Assembly (NCBI GenBank): GCA_016292445.1
Contig: JAEDIN010000027.1
Span: 1 to 14,175 of the forward strand
Length of the DNA stretch: 14,175 nt
Direction of reading: 5' to 3'
Source of the DNA: Oscillospiraceae bacterium
GTDB taxonomy: Bacteria; Bacillota; Clostridia; Oscillospirales; Oscillospiraceae
The position numbers and the translations under genes are program-made. Shown here piece by piece: positions 1-6,617 of the stretch (the stretch's first letter is position 1; each line of letters starts with the position of its first letter). The notes under the pieces were generated by a model, which made no database searches, was not told where the DNA came from, and worked only from the letters and a program-made list of their open reading frames with translations.

Positions 1-85
1 CAGTTTCGTTCAGACGCTTCAGCTAATCGTTACTGCCATAACCCGACCGGTGACTTTTTGCTAAAGTCAAGCCAAACCATCAACC

Positions 86-168
86 TATCGGTGCAGTAAA
101 AGCTTTTCGCACTTATCAAACCGACGCGGTTCGATAAACGGGTACACAGAAAGCCGCTTGCACCGATA
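86..168. repeat. Nested inverted repeat (large predicted stem-loop)
   Basis: The outer arms TATCGGTGCA (86-95) and TGCACCGATA (159-168) are perfect 10-base inverted repeats. Inside them, GCTTTTC (102-108) can pair with GAAAGC (149-154) with one bulge. The core TTATCAAACCG (113-123) pairs with CGGTTCGATAA (127-137) around a 3-base loop with one mismatch. The whole piece could therefore fold into one long interrupted hairpin, on DNA or on either RNA strand. The function is unknown; it looks like one unit of a dispersed intergenic repeat family. Confidence 0.5.
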
Positions 169-227
169 TGGTCACCGCAGTCAAACAGAACGCTGCACCG
201 ACTCTGGTGCAAGATTCCAAAGGGCAG
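160..227. repeat. Direct repeat, copy 1
   Basis: This copy aligns by hand to 380-448 with a constant offset of 220 that shifts to 221 after a 1-base indel. About three quarters of the bases match. Blocks shared exactly include GCACCGAT, CCGCAGTCAAA, GCACCGA and TTCCAAAGGGC. It ends with CCAAAGGGC but lacks the complementary GCCCTTTGG that follows in copy 2, so the terminal hairpin is missing here. Confidence 0.7.
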
Positions 228-379
228 TTTTTCAATAGCGAACGCACTCTTGCCTTAGTTTGCACCTCGGTGTCCCGGTTCGTTACTCTCAGCTAGAGTT
301 AAGATTACCCCTATCTAATCGGCGCACCGCAAGACAGCGGCACCTATGCCAAGAAGCAGGTACTAAACTCTAAGCCTGC

Positions 380-448
380 GCACCGATTAAACCGCCGCAG
401 TCAAATAGAAAGGCGCACCGATTCTCCGTGTAGGTTTCCAAAGGGCGG
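380..448. repeat. Direct repeat, copy 2
   Basis: This is the second diverged copy of the repeat at 160-227. It is preceded by an inverted relationship like that of copy 1: TAATCGG at 317-323 faces CCGATTA at 383-389. The copy continues into a complete CCAAAGGGC/GCCCTTTGG hairpin at 438-461. Such copies within a few hundred bases of each other suggest local duplication or repeated insertion of a family of short elements. Confidence 0.7.
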
Positions 449-461
449 CTAAGCCCTTTGG
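438..461. terminator. GC-containing hairpin, distal of two beyond gyrA
   Basis: CCAAAGGGC (438-446) and GCCCTTTGG (453-461) form a perfect 9-base-pair stem with a 6-base loop. In the gyrA direction it follows the hairpin at 476-507. There is no run of U after it on either strand, so it is not a textbook intrinsic terminator. It may stabilise the 3' end of the gyrBA transcript or simply be the end of the repeat element it sits in. Confidence 0.4.
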
Positions 462-475
462 TTGCGTTTCTTTTG

Positions 476-507
476 CAACTTTTCTTTGGCAACACAAAGA
501 AAAGTTG
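476..507 (-). terminator. 13-bp perfect hairpin directly after gyrA
   Basis: CAACTTTTCTTTG (476-488) and CAAAGAAAAGTTG (495-507) are exact inverted repeats around a 6-base loop, starting 10 bases beyond the gyrA stop codon. The position fits a 3'-end signal for the gyrB-gyrA transcript. On the minus strand the hairpin is followed by CAAAAGAAACG, which is not a U tract, so termination is only inferred. The stem is AT-rich and symmetrical, and could also act on a transcript arriving from the left. Confidence 0.5.
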
Positions 508-516
508 AGAGAAGAA

Positions 517-3012
517 TTATTCTTCCGGCGCTTCTTCCGTTGCTTCCTCGGTGTCGTCTTCCTTGTCGGTGAGGGCGATGGAGATGACCTTCGCTTCGCC
601 GCCCAGGCGCATGACGCGCACACCCTGCGTGCTTCTGCCCAGAACGGAGATGCTCGCTATATCCATGCGGATGATCGTGCCGTCATCGGCGATGATGAGC
701 AGGTCGTCAAGATCCGTCACGACCTTGACATCGGCGACATTGCCGGTTTTCTCGGTGATATTGTAGTTTTTAAGTCCCATACCGCCGCGATTTTGCACGG
801 TGTACTCGCTTACCACGGTGCGCTTACCGTAGCCGTTTTCGGTTATAGACAGCAGGGTCATGCCCTCGGCGGCGATGCCTGCGCCGGCGACGAAATCGCC
901 GTCCTTGAGCCTGATGCCCCTTACGCCGACCGCCTCACGGCCCATGCTTCTGACATCGTTTTCGTCAAAGCATATCGCCATACCGCCGTGGGTGGCGATG
1001 AGGATATTGCTCTTGCCGTCGGTCTGCAAAACGCACATAAGCTCGTCGCCCTCATCGAGCGTGAGCGCACGAATGCCGTTTGCGCGGATATTCTTAAACA
1101 GCGACTGCGCAGTGCGCTTGACCGTGCCGTTACGGGTGATGAACATGAGGTAGCAATCCTCGTCAATGCCTCTTGCCGCTATCATCGCGCTGACCTTTTC
1201 ACCCGGTTCAACGGGAATGATGTTTACGATATTCGAGCCTCGCGCCGTTCTGCCTGCCTCGGGTATGCGGTAGCCCTTGCGGACATACACCTTGCCGCGG
1301 TTGGTGAAGAACAGGATATTATCGTGGGTGGAGGCTGTGAACACGGTGTCCACATAGTCCTCGTCGCGGGTGCTCATTGCGCGCACACCCTTGCCGCCTC
1401 TGCCCTGAGCGCGGTATTCGCTTGCAGGCAGACGCTTTATATAGCCGTTGTGGGTGAGGGTATAGACGCAGTCCTGCTCCTCGATGAGGTCTTCGATGTC
1501 TATCTCATCCTCGACATCCTGTATCTCGGTGCGGCGTTTGTCGCCGTACTTGTCGCGGATGGCGATAAGCTCGGTCTTGAGTACCGCCTTTATCTTTTCG
1601 GGATCTGCAAGCAGCTCCTTGAAGTATGCAATTTTCTCCTCAAGCTCCCTGTACTCGGTCTCGAGCTTCTCGCGGTCAAGACCCTGCAGTGCCTTCAGGC
1701 GCATATCGAGTATCGCCTGTGCCTGAATATCGTCAAGGCCGAAGCGGGTCATAAGATTTTGCTTTGCATCGTCGTAGCTGTTTCTTATGATATGAATGAC
1801 CTCGTCGATATTATCCTGCGCGATGAGCAGACCCTCCAAGAGATGCGCTCTCTCCTCGGCCTTTTTGAGGTCGAACTTGGTTCTGCGCACGATGAGCTCC
1901 TCCTGGAAGGTGAGGTACTCGTCGATGATGTGGCGCAGGTTGAGTATCTTAGGCTGGGTCTGGTCATTGACCAGTGCCAGCATAATTATCGAGAAGTTGG
2001 ACTGAAGCTGGGTCTGCATATAAAGCTTATTGAGCACTACCTGCGGATTTGCGTCACGCTTTAGCTCAATCACAACGCGCATACCGTTGCGGTCGGTCTC
2101 GTCACGCAGGTCGGAGATACCCTCAAGGCGTTTTTCCTTGACCTGCTCGGCGATGGTGCGGATAAGCTGACGCTTGTTGACCTGGTAGGGAAGCTCGGAC
2201 ACGATGATGCGAATTCTGTCCTTGCCGAACTCCTCAAAATCGCAGCGCGCTCTGACCGTGACCTTGCCGCGGCCCGTTGCATATGCCTGACGGATGCCGC
2301 TTCTGCCCATGATGATGCCCTTGGTCGGGAAATCCGGACCTTGGATATACTGCATGAGGTCGGTAACGGTCGCCTCGGGATTATCCAGCACGCAGACGCA
2401 GGCGTCGATGACCTCGGCGAGATTGTGCGGCGGAATATTTGTCGCCATGCCCACGGCGATACCCGACGAGCCGTTTACCAGCAGGTTCGGAAATCGCGAC
2501 GGCAGCACGCGGGGCTCTTTGCGTGTTTCGTCAAAGTTGGGGTCCCAGTCAACGGTGTCCTTATTTATATCACGCAGCATTTCGTCTGCGATGCGGCTCA
2601 TTCTCGCCTCGGTGTAACGGTAGGCGGCAGGGGGGTCGCCATCGACTGAACCGAAGTTGCCGTGACCGTCAACGAGCATATAGCGCATGGAGAAATTCTG
2701 CGCCAGTCTTACCATTGCGTCGTAAACCGAGGAGTCACCGTGGGGGTGGTATCTGCCCAAAACATCGCCGACGCAGGTTGCCGACTTCTTAAACGGCTTA
2801 TCGCTGGTCAGACCGTCCTCGTACAGGGCGTATAGTATTCTGCGGTGAACGGGCTTCAGACCGTCGCGCACATCGGGCAGCGCACGGCCGACAATAACGC
2901 TCATCGCGTAGTCTATATAGCTTGTCTGCATTTCGCTTACAAGCTCGGATTCCGTAATTACCTGATTGGGAAACGCTATGTCCTCAGGCTTATAATCTCT
3001 GTTATGTCCCAT
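517..3012 (-). CDS. gyrA: DNA gyrase subunit A
   Basis: This 831-residue protein is the DNA breakage-reunion subunit of gyrase, which introduces negative supercoils as an A2B2 complex with GyrB in the cytoplasm. The winged-helix domain opens the protein. The active-site tyrosine is Y133 in RYTE, matching E. coli Y122. The quinolone region HPHGDSSVYD (89-98) keeps Ser94 and Asp98, the equivalents of S83 and D87, so no classic resistance change is present. The GyrA box QGRGGKG is at 536-542 in the C-terminal beta-pinwheel, which separates it from ParC, and a box-like QNRGGMG recurs at 740-746. A short acidic tail ends the protein. The start is supported by GAGGTG at 3020-3025, 7 bases upstream. 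It lies 13 bases after gyrB, and so is probably in one operon with it. Length and motifs are normal for the family. Confidence 0.98.
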   Translation of the reverse strand: MGHNRDYKPEDIAFPNQVITESELVSEMQTSYIDYAMSVIVGRALPDVRDGLKPVHRRILYALYEDGLTSDKPFKKSATCVGDVLGRYHPHGDSSVYDAMVRLAQNFSMRYMLVDGHGNFGSVDGDPPAAYRYTEARMSRIADEMLRDINKDTVDWDPNFDETRKEPRVLPSRFPNLLVNGSSGIAVGMATNIPPHNLAEVIDACVCVLDNPEATVTDLMQYIQGPDFPTKGIIMGRSGIRQAYATGRGKVTVRARCDFEEFGKDRIRIIVSELPYQVNKRQLIRTIAEQVKEKRLEGISDLRDETDRNGMRVVIELKRDANPQVVLNKLYMQTQLQSNFSIIMLALVNDQTQPKILNLRHIIDEYLTFQEELIVRRTKFDLKKAEERAHLLEGLLIAQDNIDEVIHIIRNSYDDAKQNLMTRFGLDDIQAQAILDMRLKALQGLDREKLETEYRELEEKIAYFKELLADPEKIKAVLKTELIAIRDKYGDKRRTEIQDVEDEIDIEDLIEEQDCVYTLTHNGYIKRLPASEYRAQGRGGKGVRAMSTRDEDYVDTVFTASTHDNILFFTNRGKVYVRKGYRIPEAGRTARGSNIVNIIPVEPGEKVSAMIAARGIDEDCYLMFITRNGTVKRTAQSLFKNIRANGIRALTLDEGDELMCVLQTDGKSNILIATHGGMAICFDENDVRSMGREAVGVRGIRLKDGDFVAGAGIAAEGMTLLSITENGYGKRTVVSEYTVQNRGGMGLKNYNITEKTGNVADVKVVTDLDDLLIIADDGTIIRMDIASISVLGRSTQGVRVMRLGGEAKVISIALTDKEDDTEEATEEAPEE

Positions 3013-3025
3013 CAGCTTTCACCTC

Positions 3026-4957
3026 TTAAATGTCGAGATTGACAACATACTGCGCGTTGGACTCTATCCACGCACGGCGAGGCTCGACCTCCTCACCCAT
3101 CAAAATGGTGAAGATTTCGTCTGCCTTTAGCGCGTCATCGAGCGTAATTCTGCGCAGCGAACGCTTTTCGGGGTCCATGGTGGTCTCCCACAGCTCGTGG
3201 GGGTCCATCTCGCCGAGGCCCTTGAAGCGTGAGATATCTACCTTGGCATTTGCGTTTTCGCCCCTAAGCTCGGCGGATATCTTATCCCTCTCCTCGTCGG
3301 AGTAGGCGACCTTGACGGTCTTGCCCCTCGTGAGCTTATAAAGCGGCGGCACGGCGGAATAGACATAGCCGTTTTCAATAAGCGGACGCATATAGCGGAA
3401 GAAAAAGGTCAGAAGCAGGGTTCTGATATGCGAGCCGTCGACATCGGCATCCGCCATGATGATGATTTTATGATAGCGCAGCTTTTCGATGTTAAACTCA
3501 TCGCCTATGCCGGCGCCCAGTGCAACGATGAGGGGATAGAGCTTATCGTTGCCGTAAATTTTATCCGCTCTTGCCTTTTCGACATTGAGCATCTTGCCCC
3601 ACATGGCAAGAATGGCTTGGAAGCGAGAATCTCTGCCCTGGATTGCGGAGCCTGCAGCCGAGTCGCCCTCGACGATATAGATTTCACACAGGCTCGGGTC
3701 GCGCTCGTTGCAGTCCTGCAGCTTATCGGGCATCTGACCGGACTCAAGACCCGTCTTGCGGCGCACGGACTCTCTTGCCTTTCGTGCAGCCTCTCTTGCT
3801 CTGGAGGCGGTCATCGCCTTTTCGATTATCGCCTTGCCGACGGCGGGGTTCTCCTCCAAAAACTGCTCAAGCTTGTCGGAAACCACACTGTCAACCAGCG
3901 TTCTCATCTCGGAGTTGCCGAGCTTTGCCTTGGTCTGACCCTCGAACTGCGGCTCGGTGAGCTTGACGGAGATTATCGCCGTCATGCCCTCGCGGCAGTC
4001 CTCGCCGGAGAGCTTGTCGTCGTTTTTAAGAAGTCCCACCTTCGTGCCGTAGGCATTGAGTACCCTCGTAAGTGCGGCACGGAAGCCCGTTTCGTGCATT
4101 CCGCCCTCGGGGGTGTGGATGTTATTTGCGAAGGAGACTGTTATCTCGTTATAGCTGTCGTTATATTGCAGGGCGATCTCCGCCTCGGAGTCTGCCCTTT
4201 CGCCCTTCATGTAGATGACATTGCTGTGCAGCGGTGTCTTGTTCTGATTGATGAAGCTGACGAACTCGCGGATGCCGCCCTCAAAACACATCTCGTCCTT
4301 CTGCTCCTTGCCCTCGCGCTTATCCTCGGTGGAAATGAAAAGTCCGCCGTTCAGGAAGGCCTGCTCGCGCATACGGGTGTGCAGAATATCGTAATCGTAA
4401 ACCGTCTCCTCGAACATCTCGGGGTCGGGCTTGAATCTCACGGTCGTGCCGGTACGGTCGGTTTCGCCGACTATGCGCATTTCCTGCGTGATGTTGCCGC
4501 GTGAAAAGCGCATTTCGTAAATTTTGCCGTTTTTGTGCACCTGAACGATAAGCCACTCGCTCATTGCGTTAACGACCGACGCGCCCACGCCGTGCAGACC
4601 GCCGGAGACCTTGTAGCCCCCGCCGCCGAACTTGCCGCCTGCGTGCAGAACGGTGAAAACGACCTCAAGCGCGCTCTTGCCGGTCTGCTCCTGAATGTCG
4701 ACGGGAATGCCGCGGCCGTTATCGGTTACGGAAATGACATCACCGGGTTCTATTACGACCTCGATGCGGTCGCAGTAGCCTGCCAACGCCTCATCGATGG
4801 AGTTATCGACAATTTCGTAGACAAGGTGGTGCAGACCCGACGACGAGGTCGAGCCGATGTACATACCCGGACGCTTGCGTACCGCTTCAAGGCCCTCAAG
4901 CACCTGAATTTGTGACGCGTCGTATTCCTGTGTTATCTTATCTGTGATTTCAGACAT
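3026..4957 (-). CDS. gyrB: DNA gyrase subunit B
   Basis: This 643-residue ATPase subunit of gyrase powers strand passage by GyrA. The GHKL ATPase part shows the catalytic Glu48 and Asn52 in EIVDN, DNGRGIP at 79-85, LHGVG at 121-125, and the transducer lysine in QTKAKLG (341-347). The TOPRIM part shows EGDSAAG (430-436) and the metal-binding DADVDG (503-508). SRFKGLGEM (576-584) precedes the C-terminal gyrase tail. The length is that of the short Gram-positive form without the enterobacterial insert. One oddity is Trp453 in MWGKMLNVEK, where E. coli has K447 and B. subtilis has Arg. No good Shine-Dalgarno is visible before the start (only GAAAG some 14 bases away), but the N-terminus aligns well. 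gyrA follows after 13 bases. A promoter may lie in the 89-base gap before the gene. Confidence 0.98.
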   Translation of the reverse strand: MSEITDKITQEYDASQIQVLEGLEAVRKRPGMYIGSTSSSGLHHLVYEIVDNSIDEALAGYCDRIEVVIEPGDVISVTDNGRGIPVDIQEQTGKSALEVVFTVLHAGGKFGGGGYKVSGGLHGVGASVVNAMSEWLIVQVHKNGKIYEMRFSRGNITQEMRIVGETDRTGTTVRFKPDPEMFEETVYDYDILHTRMREQAFLNGGLFISTEDKREGKEQKDEMCFEGGIREFVSFINQNKTPLHSNVIYMKGERADSEAEIALQYNDSYNEITVSFANNIHTPEGGMHETGFRAALTRVLNAYGTKVGLLKNDDKLSGEDCREGMTAIISVKLTEPQFEGQTKAKLGNSEMRTLVDSVVSDKLEQFLEENPAVGKAIIEKAMTASRAREAARKARESVRRKTGLESGQMPDKLQDCNERDPSLCEIYIVEGDSAAGSAIQGRDSRFQAILAMWGKMLNVEKARADKIYGNDKLYPLIVALGAGIGDEFNIEKLRYHKIIIMADADVDGSHIRTLLLTFFFRYMRPLIENGYVYSAVPPLYKLTRGKTVKVAYSDEERDKISAELRGENANAKVDISRFKGLGEMDPHELWETTMDPEKRSLRRITLDDALKADEIFTILMGEEVEPRRAWIESNAQYVVNLDI

Positions 4958-5046
4958 ATTTCTAAACCCGCTTTCAAAATAGTTCTCTCATATATAGGCA
5001 ACATCTGATAAAATCTTGTATGTTTGCGTACAACAAAAAATTTATT
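4958..5046 (-). promoter_or_regulatory. AT-rich gap upstream of gyrB, possible gyrBA promoter region
   Basis: This is the only sizeable gap inside the left part of the cluster, so a gyrBA promoter is plausible here. Read on the minus strand, candidates are weak. TTGTAC followed 17 bases later by TATCAG matches the sigma-A consensus at 3 and 4 of 6 positions. TATATA further down lacks a good -35. The AT-only palindrome at 5037-5058 borders the gap. I see no operator or riboswitch. The promoter is inferred mainly from position. Confidence 0.3.
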
Positions 5047-5058
5047 TTAATAAATTTT
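5037..5058 (-). terminator. AT-only palindrome over the remB-like stop codon
   Basis: AAAATTTATT (5037-5046) and AATAAATTTT (5049-5058) are exact inverted repeats separated by two bases, and the stop codon of the DUF370 gene lies within them. On the minus strand the stem runs into a T-rich stretch (TTTTTTG), giving a weak terminator-like arrangement that might reduce read-through from the dnaN-recF group into gyrB. A stem of A-T pairs only would be unstable, so this is tentative. Confidence 0.3.
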
Positions 5059-5307
5059 GTTTTCGTTTGCGCGCTTCAGCAGCGTTTGCGTTGCCATTTG
5101 GCTGAGATACACCCGAATGCCGTCCCTGTCGCTGCACACGACATAGCTTTTCGGTATATCCTCCGCTACATTTATCACCTGCCCCGATTTTTCCGCGGCG
5201 GTGAGATATTTTCTCGTTATATGCGACTGGCTTGTATTATCGAGGTCGAACACGCCCACGATGCTTTCCGTGCGCACGACCGCACCCGAACCGAGATGAA
5301 GATACAT
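5047..5307 (-). CDS. remB: RemB/YaaB-type DUF370 small regulatory protein
   Basis: This 86-residue protein matches the DUF370 family, whose B. subtilis members are RemA and RemB (YaaB). RemB lies between recF and gyrB in B. subtilis, exactly as here. Family hallmarks are the opening MYLHLGSGAVV, the IVGVFDLDNTS segment (about 16-26), DIPKSYVV (about 50-57) and the closing TLLKRA. RemA/RemB act in biofilm-matrix gene expression in B. subtilis, and RemA is a DNA-binding protein. Whether this protein does the same here is unknown, and the symbol rests on sequence resemblance and position. Its ATG overlaps the recF stop by one base (TGATG), so translation is probably coupled to recF. The stop codon lies inside an AT palindrome. 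There is no signal peptide or membrane segment. Confidence 0.88.
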   Translation of the reverse strand: MYLHLGSGAVVRTESIVGVFDLDNTSQSHITRKYLTAAEKSGQVINVAEDIPKSYVVCSDRDGIRVYLSQMATQTLLKRANENKIY

Positions 5308-6407
5308 CAGCGTATCCTGCCTTTCTCTACATACAGCACCTTGCCGCCGGTGCGCTTTGAGATGCCCTCGTCCTCGCAGCAGGTGATGAGCGTCTGTCCG
5401 CCGCCGATGCGGTTTAGCACAAACTCCTGACGGCGAAGGTCAAGCTCGCTCAAAACATCGTCAAGCAGCAAAATGGGATACTCGCCCGTTTCGTCAAGGT
5501 ATATTTCCCTCTCGGCAAGCTTTAGGGAAAGCGCTGCCGTTCGTGTCTGACCCTGACTTGCAAAGCTGCGGGCGTTTTTGCCGTTTATGGATATGATAAT
5601 ATCGTCCTTGTGAGCTCCGGTAAGACACTGCTGCGATTCTATCTCCGCTTTCCGGTGACTTTCCTGATGCTCGCACAGGTCGTAGTAGATCTCCTGCGCC
5701 GAGCCGAGCGGATTTTTAACCGAGGACACCGTGCTGTATTCCAGATCCAGCTTTTCGCCCGCTCCGGAAAATTCGCCGTGAATGGGAGCTGCCTCCTCGC
5801 GAAGTTTTTCAATAAAGGCTGCTCTATACCGAATGAGCCGGGCTGAATACCTGCACATCTCGTCTGAAAAATCGTCGAGCGTGTCCAGCAGCGAGGGTTT
5901 TTCGCGCCAGTCCTTCAATATGCGGGTTTTGCTCTCATACAGCTTATTAAACTGAGAAAGGTACTCGGCATAACGCGGTCTTATCTGGCTGATGGCGTTA
6001 TCCATGAGTCTGCGTCTCGCCGCCGCACCATCTTTTATTAAATTCAAATCATCGGGCGAAAACAGCACCGCCGTCAGCGTGCCGCTTAGCTCCGACGCGG
6101 TTTTTTTGACGGAATTTACCGTTATCTGCTTGCGCACTCCGCTGCGCAGGATTATCCTCACCGTCTGCTCGCGCCCGTGACTTTCGATATCTGCCAAAAT
6201 CTCCGCCGAATCGTAGCCGAAGCCTATAAGCTCGCGGTCAAAGCGAGTGCGGAAGCTCCTGCCGGCGGCTAATATATACACCGCCTCGAGAAGATTTGTT
6301 TTGCCCTGCGCATTTTCGCCGTAGATCACATTCGTGCCGGGTGAAAAATCCGCAGTTTCAAACTCATAGTTGCGAAAGCCGTTGAGGGCTATTCTGTTAA
6401 TTTTCAT
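5307..6407 (-). CDS. recF: DNA replication and repair protein RecF
   Basis: This 366-residue SMC-like ABC ATPase works with RecO and RecR to load RecA at single-strand gaps and stalled forks. The N-terminus is typical (MKINRIALNGFRNY). Walker A is GENAQGKT (30-37). The ABC signature region is SQGQTR (284-289), Walker B is ILLLDDV (312-318), and the D-loop is SELD (320-323). The length is normal (about 360-375). Its ATG overlaps the stop of the S4-domain gene by four bases (ATGA), and its TGA overlaps the next ATG by one base, so it is embedded in a translationally coupled chain. Only a weak AGG lies before the start, which fits reinitiation rather than independent initiation. All motifs are intact. 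Confidence 0.97.
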   Translation of the reverse strand: MKINRIALNGFRNYEFETADFSPGTNVIYGENAQGKTNLLEAVYILAAGRSFRTRFDRELIGFGYDSAEILADIESHGREQTVRIILRSGVRKQITVNSVKKTASELSGTLTAVLFSPDDLNLIKDGAAARRRLMDNAISQIRPRYAEYLSQFNKLYESKTRILKDWREKPSLLDTLDDFSDEMCRYSARLIRYRAAFIEKLREEAAPIHGEFSGAGEKLDLEYSTVSSVKNPLGSAQEIYYDLCEHQESHRKAEIESQQCLTGAHKDDIIISINGKNARSFASQGQTRTAALSLKLAEREIYLDETGEYPILLLDDVLSELDLRRQEFVLNRIGGGQTLITCCEDEGISKRTGGKVLYVEKGRIR

Positions 6408-6616
6408 GCCTGTGTGACTTCAAGCTCGAACCGCTCAAATCTGACCTTGTCGCCGGGACGGAGCTTTTTGCCCCGCTGGGTGCAAATTTCGCCGTTTACC
6501 TCGACCATTCCCTCGGAAATGACATACTTTGCCTCTCCGCCGGTGGCAACAAGGGCTGCAAATTTAAGCAGCGAGTCAAGCTTTATATATTCGGTATCTA
6601 TTTGAATTTTTTCCAT
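6404..6616 (-). CDS. yaaA: S4-domain RNA-binding protein, YaaA type
   Basis: This 70-residue protein is a stand-alone S4 RNA-binding domain of the B. subtilis YaaA type, always found between dnaN and recF in Firmicutes. The signature is LDSLLKFAALVATGGEAKYVISEGMV-like, starting at about residue 13. It is followed by a short strand (VEVNGE), RGKKLRPGD (49-57) and a final VRFE strand. YaaA-type proteins have been linked to the 50S ribosome and its assembly; that role is inferred here. The gene begins one base after the dnaN stop codon and overlaps recF by four bases. No strong Shine-Dalgarno is visible, so it is probably translated by coupling to dnaN. There is no sign of decay. The protein is too short to hold any catalytic domain. 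Confidence 0.93.
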   Translation of the reverse strand: MEKIQIDTEYIKLDSLLKFAALVATGGEAKYVISEGMVEVNGEICTQRGKKLRPGDKVRFERFELEVTQA

Positions 6617-6617
6617 C

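Larger units (their letters stand above)
1..516. other. Non-coding stretch beyond gyrA, rich in inverted and direct repeats
   Basis: This stretch has no open reading frame that resembles a protein and no recognisable tRNA or rRNA. It contains two diverged copies of a repeat (about 160-227 and 380-448), several nested inverted repeats, and two hairpins close to the gyrA stop codon. GACTTT at 52-57 pairs with AAAGTC at 63-68. TTATCAAACCG at 113-123 pairs, with one mismatch, with CGGTTCGATAA at 127-137. TATCGGTGCA at 86-95 is the exact inverse of TGCACCGATA at 159-168 and encloses the previous hairpin. From memory, short palindromic intergenic families with a similar TTCCAAAGGGC motif are frequent in Oscillospirales and are often mis-annotated as small proteins. 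The gene beyond the left edge is not visible. Confidence 0.6.

Noticed and set aside
30..212. Small minus-strand open frame (60 codons) in the left non-coding stretch
   Set aside because: It crosses the repeat copy and nested hairpins, has no clear ribosome site, and its translation looks like a translated intergenic repeat rather than a protein.
1..516. Possible tRNA, CRISPR array or insertion sequence in the left stretch
   Set aside because: I found no cloverleaf with a TTCGA-type loop, no regular short repeats with spacers, and no transposase frame; the repeats are few, diverged and 220 bases apart.
387..623. Small minus-strand open frame (78 codons) across the gyrA end and the second repeat
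   Set aside because: It starts inside gyrA in another frame and reads through both hairpins, which is typical of repeat-derived false genes.
505..2064. Long plus-strand open frame (519 codons) opposite gyrA
   Set aside because: It is antisense to an intact, clearly recognisable gyrA. Its product resembles no family I know, and such frames arise from the codon use of the sense gene.
3428..4504. Long plus-strand open frame (358 codons) opposite gyrB
   Set aside because: Antisense shadow of gyrB with no ribosome site and no recognisable domains.
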